Positions 22,416 through 30,946 of a stretch of 34,395 nucleotides of DNA are shown piece after piece. Position numbers and translations under genes: made by a program. The stretch's first letter is position 1. Every line of letters begins with the position of its first letter. The stretch lies in assembly GCA_029879725.1 (NCBI GenBank), contig JAOUPR010000039.1, forward strand, positions 1-34,395. Reading direction: 5' to 3'. This DNA is from Gemmatimonadota bacterium. GTDB taxonomy: Bacteria; Gemmatimonadota; Gemmatimonadetes; Longimicrobiales; Gaopeijiaceae. The notes below the pieces were generated by a model, which saw nothing but the letters and a program-made list of their open reading frames with translations, was not told the origin of the DNA and ran no database searches.

Positions 22416-23471
22416 CTACCACCACTCCTTCTGAAGCTCGGCCAGCGCCTTCGACCCCGGGCAGAGCGTCTCGTACTCCAGTTCCACCAGGGGACGCTCC
22501 ACGGTGTTCTCGAATTCGTGGAGGTCCTCGTACGATTCCTCGAGGTAGAGGAGTCCGGTGGCGACCTCACCGCGATTGCGGACTTCCCTCAGGTAGCGGA
22601 GCACCTTCCCACGATCCCGGGGATCGTAGTCTTCCGAGACCTTGCTGAAGCGCACCACGCTCCCGTCGTGCATGGTCACCGCCTGCGTGGAGCCACCCTC
22701 GTAGTCGGCCGTGATGCGCGACTTGAGCTGCACGAAGTCCGTCTCCACCACCTCGTGGGCGTGGGTGCGGGTGTGGGCGTAGCTCTTCGTGGAGCCCACG
22801 TGGTCGTTGAAGGTGACGCAGGGGGAGATGACGTCGATGAAGGCGAACCCCTTGTGGGCCAGCCCGGCCTTGAGGAGGGGGACGAGTTGACGCTTGTCTC
22901 CCGAGAAGGAACGCGCCACGAAGGTCGCGCCCAGGGAGAGCGCCAGGTTCACCGGGTCGATGGGACCGTGGCGGTTGACCTCGCCCTTCTTGGACCGGGT
23001 GCCCACGTCGGCCGAGGCGGAGAACTGACCCTTGGTCAGGGCGTACACTCCGTTGTTCTCCAGGACGTAGAGCATGTTCACGTTCCGCCGGATGGCGTGG
23101 CAGAACTGTCCCAATCCGATGGAGAGGGAGTCGCCGTCTCCCGAGATCCCCACGAAGAGGAGGTCCCGGTTGGCCGCGTTGGCCCCGGCGGCGATGGAGG
23201 GCATGCGCCCGTGCACCGAGTTGAAGCCGTGGGCCTGGCTCATGAAGTACGTGGGCGTCTTGGAGGAGCACCCGATCCCCGAGAGCTTCGCCACCCGGTG
23301 TGGCTCCACGTCCATCTGGTAGAAGGCCTGGATGAGCGCCGCGGTGACGGAGTCGTGCCCGCATCCGGCGCAGAGCGTGGACATGGCCCCTTCGTAGTCC
23401 CGGGGCGTGAGCCCCAGGGCATTGGTGCGCATCCGGGGATGCCGGGCTACCGGCCTGGCCGACGGACTCAT
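22416..23471 (-). CDS. korB: 2-oxoacid:ferredoxin oxidoreductase beta subunit
   Basis: 351 residues, start at 23471 in an ATGA overlap with the alpha-subunit stop. It carries the ThDP-binding motif GDGDSLSIGLGQ (residues 111-122) followed by LENN at 137-140. The Fe-S cysteines are in STLCAGCGHDS (Cys34, Cys37), GIGCSSKTP (Cys68) and ISPCVTFND. HGRMPSIAAGANAANRDL is a strongly conserved family stretch. Together with KorA it oxidatively decarboxylates a 2-oxoacid to the acyl-CoA, reducing ferredoxin. The two-subunit form with a gamma-alpha fusion is typical of 2-oxoglutarate enzymes, so that substrate is most likely, but pyruvate or branched-chain 2-oxoacids cannot be excluded. Confidence 0.87.
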   Translation of the reverse strand: MSPSARPVARHPRMRTNALGLTPRDYEGAMSTLCAGCGHDSVTAALIQAFYQMDVEPHRVAKLSGIGCSSKTPTYFMSQAHGFNSVHGRMPSIAAGANAANRDLLFVGISGDGDSLSIGLGQFCHAIRRNVNMLYVLENNGVYALTKGQFSASADVGTRSKKGEVNRHGPIDPVNLALSLGATFVARSFSGDKRQLVPLLKAGLAHKGFAFIDVISPCVTFNDHVGSTKSYAHTRTHAHEVVETDFVQLKSRITADYEGGSTQAVTMHDGSVVRFSKVSEDYDPRDRGKVLRYLREVRNRGEVATGLLYLEESYEDLHEFENTVERPLVELEYETLCPGSKALAELQKEWW

Positions 23472-25267
23472 ACCACCACCTCCAGTTGGGGCCGAATGGG
23501 ATCGAGCACGTGTTCCTTGCTCAACGGCTGCCCCCCGTAGTTGCGAATGCTCACCAGCTTCTCCTTGGGACATCCGGTTTCCACGGACAACAGCATCCGC
23601 AGCTGTCCGTCCCGGTTCTGTTCCACCACGAAGATCTTCTCGTGCGTCTCCAGGAACCGCTCCACCGCCTCCCCGAAGGGGAATCCCCGGACCCGCATGT
23701 AGTCCACCTCCAACCCGTCGGCCAGGAGTTGATCCCGCGCCTCCATGACCGCCCAGTGGCATCCGCCGATGGAGACGATCCCCACCGACGCCCCGCCCTC
23801 CACGGTGTGGATCTCGGGCTGGGGGACGTGCTCCGCCGCCGACCGGATCTTCACGACGAGACGGTCCACCACCTCCAGATAGGCCTCCGAATTCTCCGTG
23901 TAGCGCCCCCACTTGTCGTGTCCCGAGCCCCGGGTGAAGTACGACCCGCGAGGGTGGGTTCCCGGGAGGGTCCGGTACGGAATGCCGTCACCGTCCACGT
24001 CGAGGTACCGATAGAAGGCGTCCATCTCATCGAGATCCTCCGCGGAGAGGACCTTCCCACGATCGGGGCGGTACGCGTCGTCCCACTCCAGGCGGGGGAT
24101 CATCCAGTCGTTCATCCCGATGTCGAGATCCGAGACGAGGAAGACGGGGGTCTGAAAGCGCTCGGCGAGATCGAAGGCCGCCACCGAGAACTCGAAGCAC
24201 TCCTTCGGGTCCGCGGGATACAGGCAGACGTGCTTGGTATCTCCGTGCGAGGCGTACGCCGTGAGGAGCAGGTCTCCCTGCTGGGTGCGCGTGGGCATTC
24301 CCGTGGAGGGGCCCGTCCGCTGCACGTCCACGAACACGGACGGAACCTCCGCGTAGTAGGCCAGACCGATGAACTCGCTCATGAGGGAGATTCCCGCTCC
24401 GCTGGTGGGAGTGAAGGATCGCGCCCCCATCCACGAGGCCCCGATGACCATTCCGGCCGCGGCCAGCTCGTCTTCCGCCTGGAGGATGCAGTAGTTGTTC
24501 TTTCCCGAGTCCGGGTCCACGCGGAATTGCTGACAATACTCGGTGAAGGCGTCCATGACCCCGGTGGCCGGGGTGATGGGATACCAGCACCCCACGGTGG
24601 CGCCGGCGTACACGCACCCCAACGCGGTGGCGGAATTTCCCGTGACCATCACCGAATCCCGGGTGGCGTCCATCCGCTCGACGCGGATGGGGAGGGGGCA
24701 CTCGAAGTGCTCCTTCGCGTAATCGTAGCCCATGGCGATGGCCGACATGTTCGCGTCCACGAGCTGACGCTTGGCCGCGAACTTCTCCTCCAGCATACCC
24801 GCCACCACGTCCATCTCGATATCCAGCAGCGCGACCAGGGCGCCCACGTAGCCGATGTTCCTCATGAGGATGCGGGTGCGGGCCTTCTCGAACCGGTCCG
24901 CGCACATGGCGGCCAGCGGGATCCCGTAGAAGGTGACGTCGTCCCGCCGCATCTCCGCGTCGAGCTCGCGGGTGGAGTCGTAGAGAACCCATCCGCCGGG
25001 ATCCACCTCGGCGATGTCCTGCTGGTAGCTCTTGGGGTTCATGGCCACCATGAGCTGGAAGTGGGGGCTCCGCGCGGTGTAGCCGTCCTTGTTGACCCGG
25101 ATCTCGTACCAGGTGGGGAGTCCCTGGATGTTGGACGGAAACACGTTCTTCCCCGATACCGGGATGCCCATGCGGAAGAGCGCCTGGAGGAGGAGCCCGT
25201 TGGCGCTGGCCGATCCGGTGCCGTTCACCGTGGCGACCTTGAACGCGAAGTCGTTCACCTGACTCAT
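23468..25267 (-). CDS. korA: 2-oxoacid:ferredoxin oxidoreductase, fused gamma-alpha subunit
   Basis: 599 residues, start at 25267 in an ATGA overlap with the upstream flavoprotein gene. Residues ~1-190 are the gamma domain (VNGTGSASANGLLLQALFRMG). Residues ~205-400 are the pyrimidine-binding domain with GNSATALGCVYAGATVGCWYPITPAT (YPITPAT at 229-235) and TSGAGISLMSEFIGLAYYAEV. The C-terminal domain ends with the transketolase-C-like GIVSIGGCHWAVMEARDQL and FVVEQNRDGQLRMLL. This is the architecture of KorA from aerobes such as Mycobacterium. It forms the ThDP site with KorB. Confidence 0.87.
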   Translation of the reverse strand: MSQVNDFAFKVATVNGTGSASANGLLLQALFRMGIPVSGKNVFPSNIQGLPTWYEIRVNKDGYTARSPHFQLMVAMNPKSYQQDIAEVDPGGWVLYDSTRELDAEMRRDDVTFYGIPLAAMCADRFEKARTRILMRNIGYVGALVALLDIEMDVVAGMLEEKFAAKRQLVDANMSAIAMGYDYAKEHFECPLPIRVERMDATRDSVMVTGNSATALGCVYAGATVGCWYPITPATGVMDAFTEYCQQFRVDPDSGKNNYCILQAEDELAAAGMVIGASWMGARSFTPTSGAGISLMSEFIGLAYYAEVPSVFVDVQRTGPSTGMPTRTQQGDLLLTAYASHGDTKHVCLYPADPKECFEFSVAAFDLAERFQTPVFLVSDLDIGMNDWMIPRLEWDDAYRPDRGKVLSAEDLDEMDAFYRYLDVDGDGIPYRTLPGTHPRGSYFTRGSGHDKWGRYTENSEAYLEVVDRLVVKIRSAAEHVPQPEIHTVEGGASVGIVSIGGCHWAVMEARDQLLADGLEVDYMRVRGFPFGEAVERFLETHEKIFVVEQNRDGQLRMLLSVETGCPKEKLVSIRNYGGQPLSKEHVLDPIRPQLEVVV

Positions 25268-27057
25268 GACACCTCCGCCCGCGACGCCTGTCCGGCGTGG
25301 GGATAGATGAGATCGAATTTCTTCATGTCCCAGGCGGCCGTGGGGCAGCGCTCGGCGCACAGCCCGCAGTGCACGCAGAGGTCTTCGTCCTTGACCATCA
25401 CGCGCTTCGTCTGGGGCAGGGCCTCGGAAACGTACAGCGCCTGCTTCAGGTTATCCGCCGGAGCCGTCAGGCGTTGGCGCAGATCCTCCTCCTCTCCGTT
25501 GTCCGTGATGGTGAGGCAGAAGAGGGGGCAGATGTCGATGCAGGCGTCGCACTCGATGCAGAGCTTCGCCTCGAAGTCGGTCTGGATGTCGCAGTTGAGG
25601 CAGCGCTGCACCTCCCTCGCGGTCTGCTGCACGTCGAAGCCCAGCTCGGCCTCCACCTCCATGCTGCGCAGCCGCTCCTCCAGGTCCACGTAGCGCATCT
25701 GGGTCCGGGCCGCCGGGTTGTACTCGTTGGAGTAGCTCCACTCGTGAAGCCCCATCTTCTGCGAGAAGAGGTTCATTCCGGCCGGCGGCCGGTCGGTGAG
25801 CGGGATCCCCTGGCAGTGGTTGTGGATGGAGATGGCGGCCTGGTGGCCGTGCTCCACCGCCCAGATGATGTTCTCCGGGCCCCAGGCGGCGTCACCTCCG
25901 AAGAAGATGCCGGGGAGGGAGCACTGGTGGGTGACCCGGTCCACCGTGGGCATGTCCCACTTGCCGAACTCGATCCCCATGTCGCGCTCCATCCACGGGA
26001 AGGCGTTGTCCTGCCCGATGGCCAGGACCACGTCGTCGCAGGGGATGAAGACCTCCTCCACCGTGCGCGACTTCTCCCGTCCCGCCTCCTCGTCGTGGTA
26101 CCACTCCACGACGTCGAACTTCATCCCCTTGAGCACGCCGTCCTCCACGACGAACTCCTTGGGGGAGTGGTATTCGAGGATCTCGACCTTCTCCTCCTCG
26201 GCGTCCTCCAACTCCCACTCCGACGCCTTGAAGTCCTTGCGGCCCCGGCGCGCCATGACCTTCACCTCTGCGCCGCCCAGCCGCTTGGCGGTGCGACAGC
26301 AATCCATGGCGGTGTTCCCCACGCCGATGACCAGGACCCGCTCGCCGATGGAGTCGATGTGTTCGAACGCCACGGACTCCAGCCAGTCGATCCCGATGTG
26401 GACGTTGGCGCTGTCGTAGCGGCCCGGGAGCTCCAGGTTCTTGCCGCGGGGAGCGCCCACGCCCACGAAGACGGCGTCGAATCCACCGTTCTCCCAGAGG
26501 TCCCTCATGCTCGTGACCGGCGTCTCCAGGTGCACCTCCAGCCCCATGTCCACGATGAAGCCGATCTCCGCGGAGAGCACCTTCTCGGGGAGGCGGAAGG
26601 AGGGGATGTTGGTGAGCATGAGCCCGCCCAGCCGGTCGTGCTTCTCGTAGAGCACCACCTCGTAGCCGAGGGGGAGGAGATCGTTGGCCACCGTGAGGGA
26701 GGCGGGGCCGCCCCCGATGAGCGCGACACGCTTGCCGTTCTTCTCCTCCGGGACCTCGGGCATGAGGTGCGCCACCGGATCGCGCAGGTCCGCCGCCACA
26801 CGCTTGAGGCGGCAGATGGCCACGGGCTTCTCGTCCACCCGCGTCCGCCGGCAGGCGGGCTCGCACGGACGGTCGCAGGTCCGCCCCAGGATCCCCGGAA
26901 AGACGTTGGACTTCCGGTTGAGCATGTAGGCGTCGGTGTACCGCCCCTGGGCGATGAGCCGGATGTATTCGGGCACGTTGGTGTGAGCGGGACACGCCCA
27001 CTGACAATCGACGACGCGATGGTAGTACTGCGGATCCCCGGTGTTGGTGGGTTCCAT
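25264..27057 (-). CDS. GltD/NfnB-like flavoprotein fused to a C-terminal bis-[4Fe-4S] ferredoxin domain
   Basis: 597 residues; GGAG eight bases before the ATG at 27057. The N-terminal Fe-S domain of the GltD/dihydropyrimidine dehydrogenase family has Cys18, 22, 61, 65 and 69 (CQWACPAHTNVPEYI; RTCDRPCEPACRR). FAD binding is at IGGGPASLTVANDL (~114-127) and NAD(P)H binding at VIGVGNTAMDCCRTAKRLGG (~243-262). The last ~110 residues add cysteine motifs absent from GltD: CLNCDIQ, CIECDACIDICPLFC and CVHCGLCAERCPTAAW, enough for two clusters. It is the first gene of the korAB operon with overlapping frames, so it probably moves electrons between NAD(P)H and the ferredoxin-type chemistry of KorAB. 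Confidence 0.85.
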   Translation of the reverse strand: MEPTNTGDPQYYHRVVDCQWACPAHTNVPEYIRLIAQGRYTDAYMLNRKSNVFPGILGRTCDRPCEPACRRTRVDEKPVAICRLKRVAADLRDPVAHLMPEVPEEKNGKRVALIGGGPASLTVANDLLPLGYEVVLYEKHDRLGGLMLTNIPSFRLPEKVLSAEIGFIVDMGLEVHLETPVTSMRDLWENGGFDAVFVGVGAPRGKNLELPGRYDSANVHIGIDWLESVAFEHIDSIGERVLVIGVGNTAMDCCRTAKRLGGAEVKVMARRGRKDFKASEWELEDAEEEKVEILEYHSPKEFVVEDGVLKGMKFDVVEWYHDEEAGREKSRTVEEVFIPCDDVVLAIGQDNAFPWMERDMGIEFGKWDMPTVDRVTHQCSLPGIFFGGDAAWGPENIIWAVEHGHQAAISIHNHCQGIPLTDRPPAGMNLFSQKMGLHEWSYSNEYNPAARTQMRYVDLEERLRSMEVEAELGFDVQQTAREVQRCLNCDIQTDFEAKLCIECDACIDICPLFCLTITDNGEEEDLRQRLTAPADNLKQALYVSEALPQTKRVMVKDEDLCVHCGLCAERCPTAAWDMKKFDLIYPHAGQASRAEVS

Positions 27058-27288
27058 GGATTACTCCGACCGGGAGGGTCGACACGGACCGACCGCGGAG
27101 GTGCGGCCTGCCCGGCAAATGCCTCCTGAAGATAAACGGTCGTCATCATGCTCGCGCGGGGGAGGGATTGGCAAGCGCGAGGGCGAAGGCGCCGCGCCGT
27201 CAGGCTTGCCGCCCACACTCCTCGGTCCTACCGTGCCCCAGGCGCCGCGGGCGTCGTCCGTTCCCCTGTCCTCGCGAGCACGGTACAC
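27058..27288. other. Divergent intergenic region between the kor operon and the APC permease
   Basis: 231 bases without a convincing gene. The leftward side carries the ribosome-binding site of the flavoprotein gene. An AT-richer patch (about 27118-27145, AAATGCCTCCTGAAGATAAA) is the best place for a promoter, but I cannot identify -35/-10 hexamers with confidence. Two short overlapping open frames here lack coding character. No terminator or strong inverted repeat was seen. Confidence 0.4.
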
Positions 27289-28608
27289 ATGACCCGAGAT
27301 CACAGCCTGCACCGCGTCCTCCGTGTTCGCGACGGGATGGCCGTCACCGTGGGGATCGTCATCGGCGCCGGGATCCTGCGCACACCGGGGCTCATCGCCG
27401 GCTATCTGGGTGACCCCTGGAGCATCCTGGGTGTGTGGGTGCTGGGAGGGGTGGTGGTGGCCCTGTCCACGCTCATGCTCTCGGAGATGGCGGCGGCGCT
27501 TCCCGAGGCGGGAGGGAAGTACGTCTACGCCCGCCACGCCTGGGGTCCCACCATGGGATTCGTGGCCGGGTGGAGCGAACTCCTGGTGTCGCGGGGTTTT
27601 TCCGGGGCGTCGAAGGCGGTGGTCATCGCGGAGTACATCCGGATCCTGGCGGGAGGGCGGGGCTCTCTCCCCATCCTTTCCGTGGCCGTGGTGCTGGCGT
27701 TCTTCTTCCTGCACACGCGGGGGCTCGAGGCGAGCACGTTCTTCCAGAACGTGACCACCTTCCTGAAGATCCTGGTCGTGCTTCTCATCGCCGGGGCGGG
27801 AATCTGGGCGGGCGACATGACCGGCTTCCAGGCGGGTGCCGTCATGACGCCCGAGTATGCCGGGCTCCTGGGCTTCGCCCTGGCGTACCAGTCGGTCTCC
27901 TTCGCCTACTACGGATGGGAGGACGCCGCGAAGATGGCCGAGGAGGTGCGCGATCCGGGGCGGGCGCTCCCCCGGATCCTGGTGGGCGGGTCCCTCGCGG
28001 TGATGGTCCTGTACCTGCTCATGAACGTGTCCTTCCTCGCGGCGCTCACCCCCGCGGAGATGGCCGGTTCGGAGTTGGTGGCCCAGGACGCCATCGCCGA
28101 CGTCTTCGGAGGCACGGCCGGGACGGTGGTGGTGGCGGCGAGCCTCCTCATCCTCGTCAGCAGCGCCAACGTGAACTTCCTCGGCCTTCCCCGGGTGGCC
28201 TACGGGTTGGCCCGCGACGGCCTCGCGTTCGGGGCGTTTCGCCGCGTGGACGAGCGAGGGACGCCGCGCAACGCCCTCTACTTCATCTCGGCCTGGATCG
28301 GGCTCCTGGCCCTGACCGGAGCCTTCGAGCTCCTCATCCGCTTCATGATGATGGTGGCCATCACGGTGGATACCATGGTGCTCCTGGGATATTTCCGGCT
28401 CCGGAGCACGCGAGCCCACATGGAGCGACCCTTCGTGATGCCGGGGCACCCGGTGCTGCCCATCATCACGATCATGCTCTACGTGGCCATCCTGGTGATC
28501 CTCGTTTCCACTCAGCCCGAGCTGGCCTCGGGGGCGGGGGGCATGTTGGGCGCCCTGGTGGTCGCGGGGATGTGGACCAGCCGCCGAGCCGCCCGCACAA
28601 AGGATTGA
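27289..28608 (+). CDS. APC-superfamily amino acid permease
   Basis: 439 residues from the ATG at 27289; the open frame upstream is Arg-rich and not membrane-like. The first helix has the family hallmark VTVGIVIGAGILRTPG, where the unwound GxG binds the substrate's amino acid backbone. Around 12 hydrophobic segments follow. Helix 6-like YQSVSFAYYGWEDAAKMAEEVRDPGRALPRI is strongly conserved in amino acid/polyamine/organocation transporters, and RVAYGLARDGLAFGAFRRVDERGTPRNAL is the loop before helix 9. It should import an amino acid or related compound by proton symport or exchange. The substrate cannot be predicted from sequence. Confidence 0.85.
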   Translation: MTRDHSLHRVLRVRDGMAVTVGIVIGAGILRTPGLIAGYLGDPWSILGVWVLGGVVVALSTLMLSEMAAALPEAGGKYVYARHAWGPTMGFVAGWSELLVSRGFSGASKAVVIAEYIRILAGGRGSLPILSVAVVLAFFFLHTRGLEASTFFQNVTTFLKILVVLLIAGAGIWAGDMTGFQAGAVMTPEYAGLLGFALAYQSVSFAYYGWEDAAKMAEEVRDPGRALPRILVGGSLAVMVLYLLMNVSFLAALTPAEMAGSELVAQDAIADVFGGTAGTVVVAASLLILVSSANVNFLGLPRVAYGLARDGLAFGAFRRVDERGTPRNALYFISAWIGLLALTGAFELLIRFMMMVAITVDTMVLLGYFRLRSTRAHMERPFVMPGHPVLPIITIMLYVAILVILVSTQPELASGAGGMLGALVVAGMWTSRRAARTKD

Positions 28609-28638
28609 TCCGTCGTACCCCAGTCAGGAGGTGATCCC

Positions 28639-29181
28639 ATGAAGACGAAGCCGTTTTCCCGCGCACGCGCCGTCGCCCTCGTCCTGGTGGCCGGAGGGGC
28701 CGTCGCGTCGCCCGCCGCCGGGCAGGCGCTCAAGAACGAGATGGTGTGGGACCTCGAGCAGGTCGCGGACAAGTACCTGGCGTTGGCCGGAGCCATCCCG
28801 GTTTCGGACTATACGTGGCGTCCCGGCGAGGGGGTGCGGTCGGTGGGTGAGGTGTTCATGCACATCGTATCCGCCAACTTCGGCATTCCGGGCATCATGG
28901 GCGCCACTCGGGCGGAGATCCCGGAGGGATGGGCGAGGGGAGATGCGGAGGGGTTGGACCCCGAGGCCGCCGTGGAGGCGCTCCGTGCCTCCTTCGACTA
29001 CGTGGTGGCGTTCGTGGAGGGGCTGGACGAGTCGCAGATCGAGGGGGAGGTGACGGTGTTCGGACGGCCCACCGACGGGCACGGCTTCCTGATCCTACTC
29101 ACCACGCATCTCCACGAGCATCTGGGACAAGCCATCGCCTACGCCCGCGTGCGGGGGGTGGTGCCACCCTGGAGCAGCTAG
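28639..29181 (+). CDS. Secreted DinB-fold protein
   Basis: 180 residues with a very strong ribosome-binding site (CAGGAGGTGATCCC) before the ATG at 28639. Residues 1-28 (MKTKPFSRARAVALVLVAGG, then AVASPAAGQ) are a signal peptide. The rest is a four-helix DinB-like bundle: EMVWDLEQVADKYLALAGAI, the SVGEVFMHIVSANFGIPG helix with the first metal His, and LLTTHLHEHLGQAIAYARV with the other two His. The three-His metal site is thus complete. The family includes thiol transferases (bacillithiol, mycothiol) and many uncharacterised proteins. Exported members are common in Gemmatimonadota and Acidobacteriota; the function is unknown. Confidence 0.8.
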   Translation: MKTKPFSRARAVALVLVAGGAVASPAAGQALKNEMVWDLEQVADKYLALAGAIPVSDYTWRPGEGVRSVGEVFMHIVSANFGIPGIMGATRAEIPEGWARGDAEGLDPEAAVEALRASFDYVVAFVEGLDESQIEGEVTVFGRPTDGHGFLILLTTHLHEHLGQAIAYARVRGVVPPWSS

Positions 29182-29200
29182 CGGGAGCGGGTGGGGCGGG

Positions 29201-29578
29201 CTACGCCAGCACTTCCTCGATGCTCTGGACGAGCGTGCCCATGGAGGGGGGCTTCGCCGGCACCTCCTTCCCGGGGATGTCGAGCCCCTGGGGTCGGGAA
29301 CCACGGGCGGTCACCAGGCCGGTGAGGAAGATGGTGGGGATGTCCGCGAGGCGTTCGTCGTCGTTGATGCTCTCGGCCACGGCGGTACCGTCCATGTCGG
29401 GCATGGCCACGTCCAGCACGATGACGTCGGGCTTCACCGTCCGGGCGGGCTCCACCGTGCCCCGGCCCCTGTTCGAGATCCGGACGTTGAACCGACCCAC
29501 CACCTCCAGGGCGCCCCGGAGCACGGAGGCCAGCTCCTGGTCGTCGGCGACGATGGGTACGCGGCGTGTGATGGACAT
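29201..29578 (-). CDS. Single-domain response regulator
   Basis: 125 residues. The start at 29578 has GGAGGGGAATCC upstream. It is a receiver domain only: acidic pair Asp12-Asp13 (VADDQE), phosphorylation site Asp56 in VIVLDVAMPDMDG, the conserved Thr86 in IFLTGL and Lys109 in PAKPPS. There is no output domain, so it should work by protein-protein contact, as in CheY or phosphorelay intermediates. No histidine kinase is nearby. The 19-base gap to the convergent DinB gene holds no obvious hairpin. The loop between Thr86 and Lys109 is longer than usual (GSRPQGLDIPGKEV), which may alter signalling geometry. Confidence 0.85.
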   Translation of the reverse strand: MSITRRVPIVADDQELASVLRGALEVVGRFNVRISNRGRGTVEPARTVKPDVIVLDVAMPDMDGTAVAESINDDERLADIPTIFLTGLVTARGSRPQGLDIPGKEVPAKPPSMGTLVQSIEEVLA

Positions 29579-29702
29579 GGATTCCCCTCCGGCGATGCTG
29601 GGCCCCAGCCCGTATCGGGATCGGCACCAGGGGTGAGAGATTGAGAATGACCGTGTGTGACCTGAAGGGGGAGTGCGCCCTCCTCCCACGGGTATACAGG
29701 AG

Positions 29703-30269
29703 ATGTCCGACGGACGAATTCCAATGAGATCCGTTCCTGCAAGTGGCTTCATGCGGGTGCTGACCGGCGCGGGGACGAGTCACGTGGTGGGCATCCCGGA
29801 CAACTCCTCCGCCGGACTCTTCGACGCACTGGCGGGGCACTCCGCCATCGCCCTGGTGAGGGTCTCCCGCGAAGGGGAAGCCATGGCCGTGGCGGCGGGG
29901 CTTTGGCTGGGGGGCGCGCGTCCTCTGGTCGTGATCCAGAACACGGGGCTGCTGGAGTCGGGGGATGCCCTGCGAGGTACGCTGGCCAGGATGGCCGCGC
30001 CCGTCCCGATCCTGGTCACGGCCCGGGGATACGGGAAGATGAGCGCCGCCGGGCTCATCCCCGCCCCCCGCCCACCCCGCGACCTCCTCGTCCGTCCGGA
30101 CGTGGACTCGGTGGCGCTCCTCACCGAGCCGACCCTGGACGCCTGGGGGATCCCGTTCCGGCGATGGGATGGAGGCGAGGTGGAGGTCCTCGCCGACTTC
30201 CTGTCCTCCGTGGAGGCCGGCGGATGGCCGGCCGCCCTGATCTTCACGGGGACGGTGACCGCCTCATGA
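29703..30269 (+). CDS. ThDP-dependent sulfo-/phosphonopyruvate decarboxylase, alpha subunit
   Basis: 188 residues from the ATG at 29703 (AGGAG lies directly before it, unusually close); the ATG at 29724 is an alternative start. This is the pyrimidine-binding domain of a split ThDP enzyme. VVGIPDNSSAGLFDAL is the start motif. SREGEAMAVAAGLWLGGARP has the conserved Glu57 that activates the cofactor. VVIQNTGLLESGDALRG is the family's signature loop. This is the layout of ComD (sulfopyruvate decarboxylase) and the N-half of phosphonopyruvate decarboxylase. It makes an aldehyde (sulfo- or phosphonoacetaldehyde) with the beta subunit encoded next in an ATGA overlap. No phosphoenolpyruvate mutase or sulfolactate gene is near, so the substrate is open. 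Confidence 0.75.
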   Translation: MSDGRIPMRSVPASGFMRVLTGAGTSHVVGIPDNSSAGLFDALAGHSAIALVRVSREGEAMAVAAGLWLGGARPLVVIQNTGLLESGDALRGTLARMAAPVPILVTARGYGKMSAAGLIPAPRPPRDLLVRPDVDSVALLTEPTLDAWGIPFRRWDGGEVEVLADFLSSVEAGGWPAALIFTGTVTAS

Positions 30270-30862
30270 TGACCACCCTGGAGCTTCTCGAGCCTCTGGC
30301 CCGCCGCCGCGGCGACCAGGTGGTGGTGACCACCATGAGCGTGACTCGTCCCTGGGGGCGCCTGTCCGATCACGATCTCGACTTCGCCTCGGCGGACAGC
30401 GCCATGGGCCACGCCGCCGACCTGGCTCTGGGGATCGCTCTGGCACGACCGGAGCGCCGGGTGGTCTGCCTGAACGGCGACGGGAGCATGCTCATGACGC
30501 TGGGCACGCTGGCCACCGTGGCGGGGAGCGGCGCCGAGAACTTCATCCTGGTGGTGGTGGACAACGCCGGATACGAGATCACCGGCGGGCAGCCCGTGGC
30601 CGGAGTGTCCGTGGACTACGCGGCCATGGCCAAGGGGGCGGGGATCCCCCGCACCTTGACCGTGACCTCGGCGCGTGAGTGGGACGAAGCGCTGGATCAC
30701 GTCCTGGGGTCGTCCGGCCCGACCCTGATCCACGCGCGGGTGGCGCTGGGCGACGAGGGCCCCATCAGCCGTAGCGCCCGGGAGGAGGCCCGGTATCTGC
30801 GGACCTCCCTCGCCGAGTGGTCGGCGTCCCTGCGGGAGTGCCTCACCCGGGGTGCCGGTTAA
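30266..30862 (+). CDS. ThDP-dependent sulfo-/phosphonopyruvate decarboxylase, beta subunit
   Basis: 198 residues; the ATG at 30266 overlaps the alpha stop by four bases (a second ATG follows at 30269). It is the diphosphate-binding domain: VVCLNGDGSMLMTLGTLATV contains the ThDP motif GDG (71-73), completed by VVVDNAGYE with Asn100. SADSAMGHAADLALGIALARP and AGVSVDYAAMAKGAGIPRT match ComE and the C-half of phosphonopyruvate decarboxylases. It must pair with the alpha subunit for activity. The C-terminal ~40 residues after VALGDEGPISRS are extra helical sequence. Both subunits are cytoplasmic. Confidence 0.78.
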   Translation: MMTTLELLEPLARRRGDQVVVTTMSVTRPWGRLSDHDLDFASADSAMGHAADLALGIALARPERRVVCLNGDGSMLMTLGTLATVAGSGAENFILVVVDNAGYEITGGQPVAGVSVDYAAMAKGAGIPRTLTVTSAREWDEALDHVLGSSGPTLIHARVALGDEGPISRSAREEARYLRTSLAEWSASLRECLTRGAG

Positions 30863-30946
30863 CGAATCGTCGTCTCGCGACTCCAATCCCATGAAGCGGA
30901 AGGGCTCCCACGGGGGCCACCACAGCGGATGCGGAGGATGGAGAGG

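Noticed and set aside
22038-27129. Long plus-strand open frames opposite the kor operon (for example 22038-23540, 23486-25306 and 25297-27129)
   Set aside because: They mirror korB, korA and the flavoprotein gene and encode low-complexity Gly/Val/His/Arg-rich sequence. The minus-strand genes have cofactor motifs in order.
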